Positions 1 to 6,948 of a stretch of 22,523 bases of DNA are shown in pieces. How positions within the stretch are numbered: the first letter of the stretch is position 1; each line of letters begins with the position of its first letter. The notes below the pieces were generated by a model. That model saw nothing but the letters and a program-made list of their open reading frames with translations, did no database searches and was not told the DNA's origin. The position numbers were made by a program, and so were the translations under genes. Source of the DNA: an uncultured Clostridia bacterium (GTDB lineage Bacteria > Bacillota > Clostridia > Christensenellales > UBA1242); assembly GCA_944384475.1 (NCBI GenBank), contig CALWTN010000005.1, positions 1-22,523 of the forward strand. Direction: 5' to 3'.

Positions 1-65
1 ACAAGCAAACCAATCAAAACAATTAAAATAATTTGAGTTGCGTCAAGTGCAAGAATTTGTGACAT
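1..65 (-). CDS. 5' end of an unidentified membrane protein (partial)
   Basis: The first 21 codons of a gene running off the left edge are visible. It begins at an ATG (positions 65-63) preceded by a strong ribosome binding site (AAGGAG, about 9 nt upstream). The peptide starts MSQILALDATQIILIVLIGL, so an N-terminal membrane anchor or signal-like hydrophobic segment begins around residue 11. It has its own consensus-like promoter between it and thrS, so it is probably not only a readthrough product of thrS. Too little is present to name a family. The start call rests on the good ribosome binding site plus promoter; the function is unknown. Confidence 0.6.
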   Translation of the reverse strand, partial: MSQILALDATQIILIVLIGLL

Positions 66-96
66 AATTTTAAACTCCTTTTTAAAAACTAAAATT

Positions 97-124
97 ATTA
101 TATCTTGTTTAAAAGTTTTTTCAA
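97..124 (-). promoter_or_regulatory. Sigma-A-type promoter for the partial gene at the left edge
   Basis: On the minus strand TTGAAA (124-119) and TATAAT (102-97) are separated by 16 nt. They lie between the thrS stop and the ribosome binding site of the leftmost gene. The -10 box is a perfect consensus. No clear terminator for thrS is seen before it, so the downstream gene could be read from both this promoter and thrS. Confidence 0.6.
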
Positions 125-135
125 AGCATTTTTAA

Positions 136-1875
136 CTATATTTTTTTGCTTTTTATTTCGTCTTTAAGTCTTTCTACAAATTGCGACATATTTAAACCGC
201 TTGCGTTTTCATTGCCTCTGCCACGGATTGAGATTGTGCCGTTTGCCTGTTCTTCATCGCCAACAATAATCAAATATGGAATTTTCATGTTGTGAGCTTC
301 TCTAATTTTATACCCAACCTTTTCGTTGCGTTCGTCTACAGTTGCTCTGATGCCTTCCTGTTTTAAAACTTCGCACAATGAATTTGCATAATCGTTGTTT
401 CTGTCGGTGATTGGCAGCACTCTAACCTGTTCAGGAGCAAGCCAAAGCGGGAATGCGCCAGCAAAATGCTCAATCAAAATGCCCATAAATCTGTCAATAG
501 AGCCATAAACAACACGATGAATCATGATCGGACGATGCTTCTGCCCGTCTTCGCCAGTATATTCAAGTTCAAAGCGCTGAGGAAGTTGAAAATCGAGTTG
601 AATTGTTCCGCACTGCCATGTTCTGCCAATGGCATCAGTAAGATGAAAATCGATTTTTGGCCCATAGAATGCGCCGTCGCCTTCATTGATCACATAATCG
701 ATGTTAAGTTCGTCAAGCGCATTTTGCAAAGCAGAAGTTGCAAGTTCCCAATCTTCATCACTGCCCATGCTGTTTTCTGGACGAGTTGATAGTTCCACAT
801 GATAGGTAAACCAAAAAAGTTTGTAAACGGTGTCAATAAGTTCTACAACGCCTTTGATTTCGTCCTTGATTTGACTTGGCATCATAAAGATGTGTGCATC
901 GTCTTGTGTGAAGCATCTAACTCTCATAAGCCCGCCAAGTTCGCCAGATTTTTCATGCCTGTGCACAATTCCAAGCTCGCCTATTCTAAGCGGAAGTTCT
1001 TTGTAAGAGTGCGGCGAGTTTTTGTAAACCAAAATTCCACCTGGGCAATTCATAGGCTTGATGGCAAAGAGAGTGTCATCAATCTTTGAAGTATACATGT
1101 TGTTTTTGTAGTGATCCCAATGCCCAGAAGTCTGCCACAGATGCTGTGAAAGCATGATTGGAGTTGAAATTTCTTTATATCCAGCCTTGGTGTGCAGTTC
1201 ACGCCAATAGTCGATTAAAAGATTTCTTACAATCATGCCGTTTGGAAGATAGAACGGAAAACCCGGCCCTTCTGGTGAGATCATAAAAAGCCCAAGCTCT
1301 TTGCCAAGTTTGCGGTTGTCACGCTTTTTTGCTTCTTCAAGCATTGCGATATGCTCGGCAAGTTGCTTTTTATCTTTAAAGCCATAGGCATAAACACGTT
1401 GCAGCATCTTATTTTTTTCATCTCCACGCCAGTAAGCGCCGTTTACGGCATGAATTTTAAATGCGGCGTTTTGAAGCGATCTTGTGCTTTCAACATGAGG
1501 CCCACGGCAAAGGTCTACAAAGTCATCGCCAAGATAGTAAACCGAAATAACTTCGTCTTTTGGCAGTTCGTTTATAAGTTCCTCTTTATACTCGTTGCCC
1601 TCAAACATTTTAAGCGCTTGCTCACGAGAAACCTCTTCACGCCTAAACTCTTCGCCACGACGAATAATTGCGTTCATCTCTTTTTCAATTTCGGCGTATT
1701 TGTCTGGCGTGATTGGCTCGTCAAGGTCGATGTCATAATAAAAGCCGTCATCGATGGCAGGGCCAATGGTGAGTTTAGTTTTAGGATAAATTTTCATAAT
1801 CGCTTTTGCAAGCACATGCGCAAGGCTGTGGCGCATCATGTGTAATTTTTCGTCAATCTCTTTTTTTATTATCAT
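136..1875 (-). CDS. thrS: Threonyl-tRNA synthetase, short form without TGS domain
   Basis: This enzyme charges tRNA-Thr with threonine using ATP in the cytoplasm. The 579-aa product begins at an ATG with AAAGGAG 6 nt upstream. The editing domain comes first, with its HxxxH (His16, His20) and CxxxH (Cys123, His127) metal-type motifs. The class II catalytic core follows: NCPGG around residue 276, motif 2 RVRCFTQDDAHIF around residues 318-330, and motif 3 HRVVYGSIDRFMGILIEH. The C-terminal 100 residues form the anticodon-binding domain. Classical ThrRS proteins are about 640 aa and begin with a TGS domain of about 60 residues; that domain is absent and no in-frame coding for it is seen upstream, where the T-box leader lies. 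Expression is controlled by that leader. Identity is certain; only the consequence of losing the TGS domain is open. Confidence 0.97.
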   Translation of the reverse strand: MIIKKEIDEKLHMMRHSLAHVLAKAIMKIYPKTKLTIGPAIDDGFYYDIDLDEPITPDKYAEIEKEMNAIIRRGEEFRREEVSREQALKMFEGNEYKEELINELPKDEVISVYYLGDDFVDLCRGPHVESTRSLQNAAFKIHAVNGAYWRGDEKNKMLQRVYAYGFKDKKQLAEHIAMLEEAKKRDNRKLGKELGLFMISPEGPGFPFYLPNGMIVRNLLIDYWRELHTKAGYKEISTPIMLSQHLWQTSGHWDHYKNNMYTSKIDDTLFAIKPMNCPGGILVYKNSPHSYKELPLRIGELGIVHRHEKSGELGGLMRVRCFTQDDAHIFMMPSQIKDEIKGVVELIDTVYKLFWFTYHVELSTRPENSMGSDEDWELATSALQNALDELNIDYVINEGDGAFYGPKIDFHLTDAIGRTWQCGTIQLDFQLPQRFELEYTGEDGQKHRPIMIHRVVYGSIDRFMGILIEHFAGAFPLWLAPEQVRVLPITDRNNDYANSLCEVLKQEGIRATVDERNEKVGYKIREAHNMKIPYLIIVGDEEQANGTISIRGRGNENASGLNMSQFVERLKDEIKSKKI

Positions 1876-1896
1876 AATTTTCTCCTTTTAGGGCAA

Positions 1897-2096
1897 TAAA
1901 AAACGCCCTTAAAATTTTTAAGGACGATCAAAAAACCGCGGTTCCACCTTAATTGCACAAAAAGTGCCACTCGTATTAAGTTTAAGCATCATCATCAAAA
2001 GTGGTTTCGCACTTCCTCTCCGCTTAAAGTTTTTCACCAACCAACTTTTCTCTGTGCGCTTGCAAGGGTGCTACTTGTCTTTTAACTCCGCTAACA
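1897..2096 (-). promoter_or_regulatory. T-box riboswitch leader of thrS (Thr, ACC specifier)
   Basis: The leader RNA has the T-box signature GGTGGAACCGCGG (1948-1936, minus strand). Further upstream is the conserved AGAGA...GGTTGGTG pattern of the Stem I apical region. On the 3' side of Stem I the sequence GCGAAACCAC offers ACC (2005-2003) as specifier codon, matching tRNA-Thr with anticodon GGU. The antiterminator bulge reads UGGA, which would pair with a UCCA acceptor end. Uncharged tRNA-Thr is expected to stabilise the antiterminator and permit thrS expression. The T-box assignment is direct from sequence; the specifier was chosen by eye and by the identity of the downstream gene. Confidence 0.94.
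1898..1926 (-). terminator. Conditional intrinsic terminator of the thrS T-box
   Basis: On the minus strand CGTCCTTAAA pairs with TTTAAGGGCG (1926-1904, one G-U pair, three-base loop) and is followed by six T residues. It lies between the T-box motif and the thrS ribosome binding site, which is where the attenuator of a T-box leader is expected. Confidence 0.9.
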
Positions 2097-2102
2097 TGTT
2101 AA

Positions 2103-2131
2103 ATGATAACATCATAGCAAACAAAAGTCAA
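2103..2131 (-). promoter_or_regulatory. Promoter of the thrS T-box leader
   Basis: TTGACT (2131-2126) and TATCAT (2108-2103) are separated by exactly 17 nt, predicting a start near 2096, just before Stem I of the T-box. The -35 box directly abuts the ytxC stop codon, so thrS transcription can be independent of ytxC. Confidence 0.65.
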
Positions 2132-2905
2132 CTATTTTGAAAAGAAATTTAAGTTATGAACATTATTTTTGTCATTCTCCTTACTTGACAGCAAATTTAA
2201 CCTTCTGTCAAAAATTATTTTTAAAAGATTGGTTGCATTGTTCTCGTTTTTACAATACAAATTGATTTTTTGCGGAGAAAGGTCTATCAATGAAGAAATC
2301 AAAGCTGAGCTGTTCATCGGCATGCTTTTTTCGCCCTCTTCGTAAATATGATAGCCATCGCCTTCTTCCACGACATCGATTTCGTCTTTGCAAATATCCA
2401 AATTATCAATCAAAAATTTTAATAAGTCAAAAAAAGCATCGCTTGAAACTAAATAATCTCTGTTTTCGTTCGCCAGCCTGATAAGTTCACTCCACTTGTC
2501 ACGAAGTTTTATCAGTTTGAATTGATAAAAGCTTTCCAGATACAAAAACTCATTAAAATTAAGCGCCTTAGAAATTAAAAAGTAGTCGGTTTCCTTGTCA
2601 AAATTAATAAGCGCCTTTTTAAACGCAGTCACTCCAATTTCATCTTGATTTGGCAAAAATAAATGTTTGTTTAAAAAATCAAGTTTGAAATTTTGACAAA
2701 TTACAAGAGTTATTGTGCGCAAAAGCACAATTTCCGCTTCCTCACGCTTGCTGCTGTCAACGGCAATAATAATGTTGATAAACTTCCCCTCTTCGCCACG
2801 TGCCACAATGGCTTTTAGTGGCGAGAGCTCACTTCTTAATATATTAAAAATTGAAGCGGCAAGTTCGCTTTTATCACTTTGAACGCTAATAGAAAATTCC
2901 CACAT
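2132..2905 (-). CDS. ytxC: YtxC-like sporulation protein
   Basis: The product is 257 aa when started at the ATG at 2905, which has AAGGAG 5 nt upstream. A longer reading to 2989 has no ribosome binding site. The protein is soluble-looking and mostly helical in appearance, with no signal peptide. It ends with a segment rich in hydrophobic and Asn/Lys residues (INLYCK...LLKIIFDRRLNLL). The assignment rests on size, general composition and gene order: in B. subtilis ytxC lies directly upstream of thrS, as here. YtxC is annotated as a sporulation protein, but I know of no firm biochemical function. No single catalytic motif is visible, so the family call is moderate; the gene itself is secure. 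It may share an upstream element with the 46-aa gene at 3033-3173. Confidence 0.65.
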   Translation of the reverse strand: MWEFSISVQSDKSELAASIFNILRSELSPLKAIVARGEEGKFINIIIAVDSSKREEAEIVLLRTITLVICQNFKLDFLNKHLFLPNQDEIGVTAFKKALINFDKETDYFLISKALNFNEFLYLESFYQFKLIKLRDKWSELIRLANENRDYLVSSDAFFDLLKFLIDNLDICKDEIDVVEEGDGYHIYEEGEKSMPMNSSALISSLIDLSPQKINLYCKNENNATNLLKIIFDRRLNLLSSKENDKNNVHNLNFFSK

Positions 2906-2990
2906 AACCGCTCCTTCCTCAACTATTTTATGCAATAGGTGAAAAAATACTCTGTTATTTTTGGAGAATTTTGTTATTATCGTTTTCAAT

Positions 2991-3014
2991 GAAAAAGAAG
3001 GCTGATGCCTTCTT
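2991..3014 (-). terminator. Intrinsic terminator after the 46-aa gene
   Basis: On the minus strand AAGAAGGC, loop ATCA, GCCTTCTT (3014-2995) form a perfect 8-bp hairpin continued by T residues. It lies 19 nt past the stop of the small Ser/Lys-rich gene and separates it from ytxC. Confidence 0.75.
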
Positions 3015-3032
3015 AATCATAGTTAGTCAAAA

Positions 3033-3173
3033 CTATTTGTTAGAAGAAGACTTCTCGCTTCTTGAAGAAGCGTTAGAAGACTTGTTCTCGCTAGAAGCCT
3101 CTACGTTTCTGCTTGAACCGCAGTTTTTTGTAGCCTTCTTGCTGCTTTTGCTAGCGCTTTTTTTGCCGAACAT
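3033..3173 (-). CDS. Small Ser/Lys-rich cationic protein, 46 aa, unknown
   Basis: This is a 46-codon gene, short enough to be missed by length cut-offs. It begins with ATG at 3173 preceded by a strong ribosome binding site (AGGAGGTG, 6 nt upstream) and ends TAG at 3033. The peptide starts MFGKKSASKSSKKATKNCGS. It contains 16 Ser, 9 Lys, 2 Arg and 5 Asn, only 3 Glu, one Cys (residue 18) and almost no hydrophobic residues. It is therefore predicted to be disordered and strongly basic. A perfect terminator hairpin follows. A small hairpin with a GTAA tetraloop (CAGG/CCTG) precedes the ribosome binding site. The reverse-strand frame over the same DNA has no comparable start signals. I recognise no family. 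A role with DNA, spore coat or cell surface is possible from composition, but that is a guess. Confidence 0.72.
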   Translation of the reverse strand: MFGKKSASKSSKKATKNCGSSRNVEASSENKSSNASSRSEKSSSNK

Positions 3174-3211
3174 AGTTTTCACCTCCTATTTTTCAGGTTA
3201 CCCTGTGCTTT

Positions 3212-3240
3212 TATGATGAGCATTTTGGTGAAAAATATAC
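3212..3240 (-). promoter_or_regulatory. Possible sporulation-sigma-type promoter of the 46-aa gene
   Basis: On the minus strand GTATA (3240-3236) is followed after 17 nt by CATCATA (3218-3212). This resembles the forespore sigma-G type pattern (GNATR, about 17-18 nt, CATNNTA) and less well the sigma-E pattern. No good TTGACA/TATAAT pair is seen in this gap. Both boxes are short and the background is AT-rich, so this is suggestive only. Confidence 0.3.
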
Positions 3241-3252
3241 TCTTGCATTAGA

Positions 3253-3636
3253 TTATTTTTTGCCTTTGCTTGATTTTTTCTTATCTTTTTCGTTTTCTTC
3301 AAGCAAATTGTAATATTGATCAAATATTGCGATGGCGATTTCTTCTTTCTCTTCTACACGCAAAACAGCCTCACCTTTATCATCCTCTTCAACTTTGAAA
3401 ACTATTGCCTCGTCATCAGCAATTCCAGGAATTTTAGTGATAGGCTTTAAAATGCAATATAAATCCTCTTCGCCATAAGGAATTACAGCCACCTGTTCAA
3501 ACTTTAATTGCTTGCCTTTTTCATCGTGCATATAAATAGGTGCAGTGTTATTTTCATCAAGTAAAACGTCCAAAAGGTCTACTTTAACAATCTCCTCTTC
3601 TTCATTTTTTACATTATCTTTTTTAACAGCGCTCAT
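3253..3636 (-). CDS. DUF1292 family protein (YrzB-like)
   Basis: This 127-aa acidic protein has the DUF1292 pattern. A short beta-rich core runs about residues 19-100: VDLLDVLLDENN, then VAVIPYGEEDLYCILKPI, then DEAIVFKVEEDDKGEAVLRVEEKEE. The tail is Lys-rich and charged. Its ATG overlaps the ruvX stop as ATGA, with AAAGGAG 9 nt upstream, so the two are translationally coupled. The order ruvX then DUF1292 is the same as yrrK-yrzB in B. subtilis, which supports the call. The molecular function of the family is not established. There is no signal peptide or membrane segment. Confidence 0.85.
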   Translation of the reverse strand: MSAVKKDNVKNEEEEIVKVDLLDVLLDENNTAPIYMHDEKGKQLKFEQVAVIPYGEEDLYCILKPITKIPGIADDEAIVFKVEEDDKGEAVLRVEEKEEIAIAIFDQYYNLLEENEKDKKKSSKGKK

Positions 3637-4079
3637 AATTTTTTACTCCTTTTATTTTTATCTAAATAATTTTGCAATATTATTTCAGCAGCAACCATAT
3701 CCAAAAGTTTTTTTCTTTCTTGCCAGCTAAGTTCTTTAGATTGTTTTAAGATTTCATCGGCATCCAAAGATGTAAATCTTTCATCTTCAAAATCAACTGG
3801 AAGGTTGGTTTTGTTGGCAAAATCGGACGCAAAGGCTTGTGTCAAAAGTGAAAGTTGACTTTCACTGCCGTCTGCATTGAGAGGAAGCCCGAACACAACT
3901 TTTACCACTTCTTTTTGTTTTGCAAGCAGTGCAAGATGCTCAAGGTCCTTTTCTCTGCCCCTAGATTGATAAACTTCAAAACCTGTGGCAATCGTGCCAG
4001 AAAGGTCAGAAAAAGCAATACCAATCCGCTTTCCGCCAAAATCTATGCCCATAATTCTATTGCATGCATTATTTATCAC
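3633..4079 (-). CDS. ruvX: RuvX/YqgF-type putative pre-16S rRNA nuclease
   Basis: The protein carries the RNase H-like YqgF fold signature near its N-terminus, MGIDFGGKRIGIAFSD, with the first acidic catalytic residue in GID. It also has VFGLPLNADGSES and, near the C-terminus, the paired acidic region FEDERFTSLDADEIL. The family is implicated in 16S rRNA 5'-end maturation and, in older annotation, in Holliday junction resolution. I take the GTG at 4079 as start. It gives 148 aa and keeps the NRI that aligns with the common MRI/L N-terminus, and it lies exactly 6 nt after a TATAAT box. The ATG at 4052 (139 aa) is the alternative. Neither has a ribosome binding site. The stop overlaps the DUF1292 start. 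Confidence 0.9.
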   Translation of the reverse strand: MINNACNRIMGIDFGGKRIGIAFSDLSGTIATGFEVYQSRGREKDLEHLALLAKQKEVVKVVFGLPLNADGSESQLSLLTQAFASDFANKTNLPVDFEDERFTSLDADEILKQSKELSWQERKKLLDMVAAEIILQNYLDKNKRSKKL

Positions 4080-4085
4080 AATCAA

Positions 4086-4115
4086 ATTATAACACTTTAT
4101 TGACACAAAGGTCAA
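4086..4115 (-). promoter_or_regulatory. Promoter of ruvX, possibly leaderless
   Basis: TTGACC (4115-4110) and TATAAT (4091-4086) are separated by 18 nt. The predicted transcription start falls on the G of an in-frame GTG at 4079. The promoter lies just downstream of the polA stop. Confidence 0.65.
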
Positions 4116-4131
4116 ACAAAATAACACATAA

Positions 4132-6630
4132 TCATTTACATTCCAAAAGATTTTTACCCAAATTTATTGAAATTGGAAGAGGAACTTTTAAATTTAGCCC
4201 GCCCTCCATAGCCTCATGCAAAAGACTTACAATGCTTTCTTCTTCACCAGGATAGACATCCAGCACCAACTCGTCATGGATTTGCAAGATTAATTGAGAT
4301 TTCAAGCCTTTTTCATTTAGCGCATTATAAACTTTGAGCATAGCCATTTTAATGATATCTGAGGCTGTGCCTTGCAACGGCATGTTCATTGCCACCCTTT
4401 CTCCAAACGCTCGTATGTTGTAATTAGAAGATTTTAGCTCTGGTATATGCCTAATTCTGCCATATTTTGTTTTGATAAAGCCGTGTTGCTTAGCAAAAAT
4501 AATGTTGTTTTCGCTAAACTGTTTAACCGCTGGATACTGAGCGAAATAAGAAGAGATGTACTCTTTAGCGCTCTGCCTTGAAACTTTGATGTTTTGAGAA
4601 AGCCCGTAGTCGCTTATGCCGTAAATGATGCCAAAATTGACGGCTTTTGCCTCTCTGCGCATCTTTTGAGTGACCTCTTGCGGCGAAACGTGGAAAATTT
4701 GACACGCCGTCATTGTGTGAATATCCTCTCCACGATTATATATATCAATAAGTTTTTGCTCGCCTGACATATCCGCCAAAAGACGCAATTCAATTTGATT
4801 GTAGTCTGCGCTGATCAACATGCCGTTATCAAATTTTGAAACGAAAATTTTTCGCAAAACTTTGCCCTCTTCATCGTTGGTTGGAATGTTTTGCAAGTTT
4901 GGATCTGAACTTGAAATCCTGCCCGTGTTGGTGAGCGACTGATGAAAACTTGTGTGAATGACATCGCCTTTTTCGGCGCACAAACGCAAATAAACATCAA
5001 TATATGTTGATTTAAGTTTTTGATATTTTCGATATTGAATAATCTTTTCAACTATTGGATGCGCATATTTCAATTCGTTTAAAATGTCTATGCCAGTTGA
5101 ATTTTTCTTATTTCCAAAAGCCACCAACCCTAGTTTATCAAACAAGATATGCGCCACCTGTTTTGGTGAATTGATGTTGAAATCTTCGCCTGCTTCTTCA
5201 ATTATTTGGCTTGTAAGAGCGTTTAATTTAGCCGAAAATTCTTCGCTTAACACCTTTAAAGAAGCCTCATCAATTTTAAAGCCGTTCTCTTCCATGTCAA
5301 AAAGCACTTTTGAGAGCGGAAGTTCTAAGTTAAAATACAGTTCGTTTAACCCGTCTTCTTGCAACCTGTTTTGCAACGAATCTTTAAGCGCAAAAAACTC
5401 ATCACAACTTTCAGTAATATTTTTGCCGACCTCTCCTGCATGTATCAAATAAGAAGCAAGTGTAACATCAAAAAAATTGTTTAAAGAAATGCCAAGGCTG
5501 CGCAGTTTGTGCATATCATTTTTAGCATCGCTTGTTATTTTTAAAATTTTAGCATTTTCAAAAATAGGCTTTAATTTTGTCAGCACATCTTGCAAAGAAA
5601 GAAACGACATAAACATGTCAAAGGTTGGGCTTAGATAATAAATTTCACCAGCCTTAATTGAAAACTCCATTTTTTCAAGATTATATGCAAGAGTTTTATC
5701 AATGCTTGCCACAAACAAATCTAAAACCTCTTGGCAATCAATCATTTTTCTGTTTTTTTCTTCAACTATAATTTGATTCCCAAACAAATCATCTCGCTTT
5801 AAAAGTGAGCCAAAAGCAAACTCTTTAAACAACTTCTGAACGTTTTGATTAAACGGGAATTGATAGGAGCAATCTTCAAGATTTTCGTCAAGCTGGCAAT
5901 CAGTTTTGATTGTTGCAAGCTGTTTTGAAAGATATGCCATAGATTTATCTTCCACCAATCTTTCTTTTAATTTGCCTTTAATGTTTTCTATATTTTTGTA
6001 AATTGCATCTAAATTTCCGTAATCTTCAATAAGTTTAAGTGCTGTTTTTTCGCCCACACCTTTAACCCCAGGAATGTTATCAGACGAATCGCCCATAAGC
6101 GCTTTCAACTCAACAACTTGACTTGGCAACAGATGAAAAACGGCTTTCAACTCGTTTTTGCCAATTTTATTGACTATGCTAACCCCTTTCATGGTCAGCC
6201 AAACCTGAGTGTCATCGTCAATAAGCTGCAACAAATCCCTGTCGCCTGACAAAATAATCTTTTGCCCAGAAAGATTTTTAACGCAAGTTCCGATGATGTC
6301 ATCCGCTTCGATTCCTTCTTTTTCAATCACTTTTATGCCCATCTCTTTAAGCATCTGTTTGATTAAAGGAAATTGCTCAATAAGCTCTGGCGGAGTTTGT
6401 TTTCTTGTGGCTTTATATTCTTCAAACAGCAAGTTTCTAAACGTCTTTCTTGCATGGTCAAACGCCACGATTATGCCTTTTGGTTTTTCCTCGGTGATGA
6501 CTTTAACAAGAATGTTGGCAAAGCCAAAAACAGCACCTGATGGTCTGCCTTTTGTGTCGGTTAAAAAAGGCAAAGCGTAAAACGCACGATTTGCAAGTGA
6601 GTTGCCGTCAATCAGCAAAATCTTATCCAT
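4132..6630 (-). CDS. polA: DNA polymerase I
   Basis: This polymerase acts in Okazaki fragment processing and excision repair. It is 832 aa from the ATG at 6630 (AAGAAGG 5 nt upstream; an in-frame GTG two codons earlier is less well spaced). The N-terminal 5'-3' exonuclease is intact, with GDRDLLQLIDDD and GDSSDNIPGVKGVGEKTALKLI. The polymerase domain has motif A DYNQIELR (609-616), motif B RREAKAVNFGIIYG (about 658-671) and motif C QIHDELVLDV (about 783-792). The central 3'-5' exonuclease-like domain looks inactive. The motif I DxE is replaced by NLE (AYNLEKMEF), and no YxxxD motif III is seen, although FDVTLASYLI is recognisable. Loss of proofreading in Pol I is common in Bacillota. It is the last gene of the rarA-led group. 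Confidence 0.97.
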   Translation of the reverse strand: MDKILLIDGNSLANRAFYALPFLTDTKGRPSGAVFGFANILVKVITEEKPKGIIVAFDHARKTFRNLLFEEYKATRKQTPPELIEQFPLIKQMLKEMGIKVIEKEGIEADDIIGTCVKNLSGQKIILSGDRDLLQLIDDDTQVWLTMKGVSIVNKIGKNELKAVFHLLPSQVVELKALMGDSSDNIPGVKGVGEKTALKLIEDYGNLDAIYKNIENIKGKLKERLVEDKSMAYLSKQLATIKTDCQLDENLEDCSYQFPFNQNVQKLFKEFAFGSLLKRDDLFGNQIIVEEKNRKMIDCQEVLDLFVASIDKTLAYNLEKMEFSIKAGEIYYLSPTFDMFMSFLSLQDVLTKLKPIFENAKILKITSDAKNDMHKLRSLGISLNNFFDVTLASYLIHAGEVGKNITESCDEFFALKDSLQNRLQEDGLNELYFNLELPLSKVLFDMEENGFKIDEASLKVLSEEFSAKLNALTSQIIEEAGEDFNINSPKQVAHILFDKLGLVAFGNKKNSTGIDILNELKYAHPIVEKIIQYRKYQKLKSTYIDVYLRLCAEKGDVIHTSFHQSLTNTGRISSSDPNLQNIPTNDEEGKVLRKIFVSKFDNGMLISADYNQIELRLLADMSGEQKLIDIYNRGEDIHTMTACQIFHVSPQEVTQKMRREAKAVNFGIIYGISDYGLSQNIKVSRQSAKEYISSYFAQYPAVKQFSENNIIFAKQHGFIKTKYGRIRHIPELKSSNYNIRAFGERVAMNMPLQGTASDIIKMAMLKVYNALNEKGLKSQLILQIHDELVLDVYPGEEESIVSLLHEAMEGGLNLKVPLPISINLGKNLLECK

Positions 6631-6642
6631 TTTCACCTTCTT

Positions 6643-6948
6643 TTAAAAAATAAACGCCTGCTCGATGCCAAATAAATCAGCAAAGTAATCTGGAAAAGCA
6701 ACAACGAAAATATAGAAAATTGTAACCACAATCAATAGCACAAATAAGATGATTTTTAAAATATTCCCAGTAAAATTGGTTATTGCAAACGCAAACAAAA
6801 GCGCAACGCCGCCATACATTGAAAGATATCTCAGCGCCTTGCCCCATGCACCAAGCGCATTCAAATCAGGCACTGCTGCAACATAAATCATCAGCCCGAT
6901 ATACACAATTACACAAATTGAAAGAATAAAATAAATCAGTTTTTTCAT
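6643..6948 (-). CDS. Small membrane protein, three predicted TM helices, unknown
   Basis: The 101-aa product has hydrophobic segments at about residues 4-25, 45-62 and 66-88, with a short Asp-containing stretch after each outer helix (AVPDLNALGAWGK and AFPDYFADLFGIEQ). The start ATG overlaps the stop of the upstream E2-like gene as ATGA. The stop lies 12 nt before polA, so it sits inside an operon. I recognise no family. Coupling to the E2-like gene suggests the two are co-expressed and might act together at the membrane; that is inference. Confidence 0.8.
   Translation of the reverse strand: MKKLIYFILSICVIVYIGLMIYVAAVPDLNALGAWGKALRYLSMYGGVALLFAFAITNFTGNILKIILFVLLIVVTIFYIFVVAFPDYFADLFGIEQAFIF

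Noticed and set aside
7..60. Possible RNase Y or translocase subunit from the hydrophobic start of the leftmost gene
   Set aside because: Only 21 residues are present and no diagnostic motif is visible.
1351..1845. A 164-codon plus-strand frame inside thrS
   Set aside because: It is antisense to conserved ThrRS coding with no start signals.
2971..3216. An 81-codon plus-strand frame with a Leu/Phe-rich, membrane-like product
   Set aside because: It is antisense to the 46-aa Ser/Lys-rich gene; its Leu/Phe richness simply mirrors Ser/Lys codons. It lacks a ribosome binding site and starts in the terminator hairpin.
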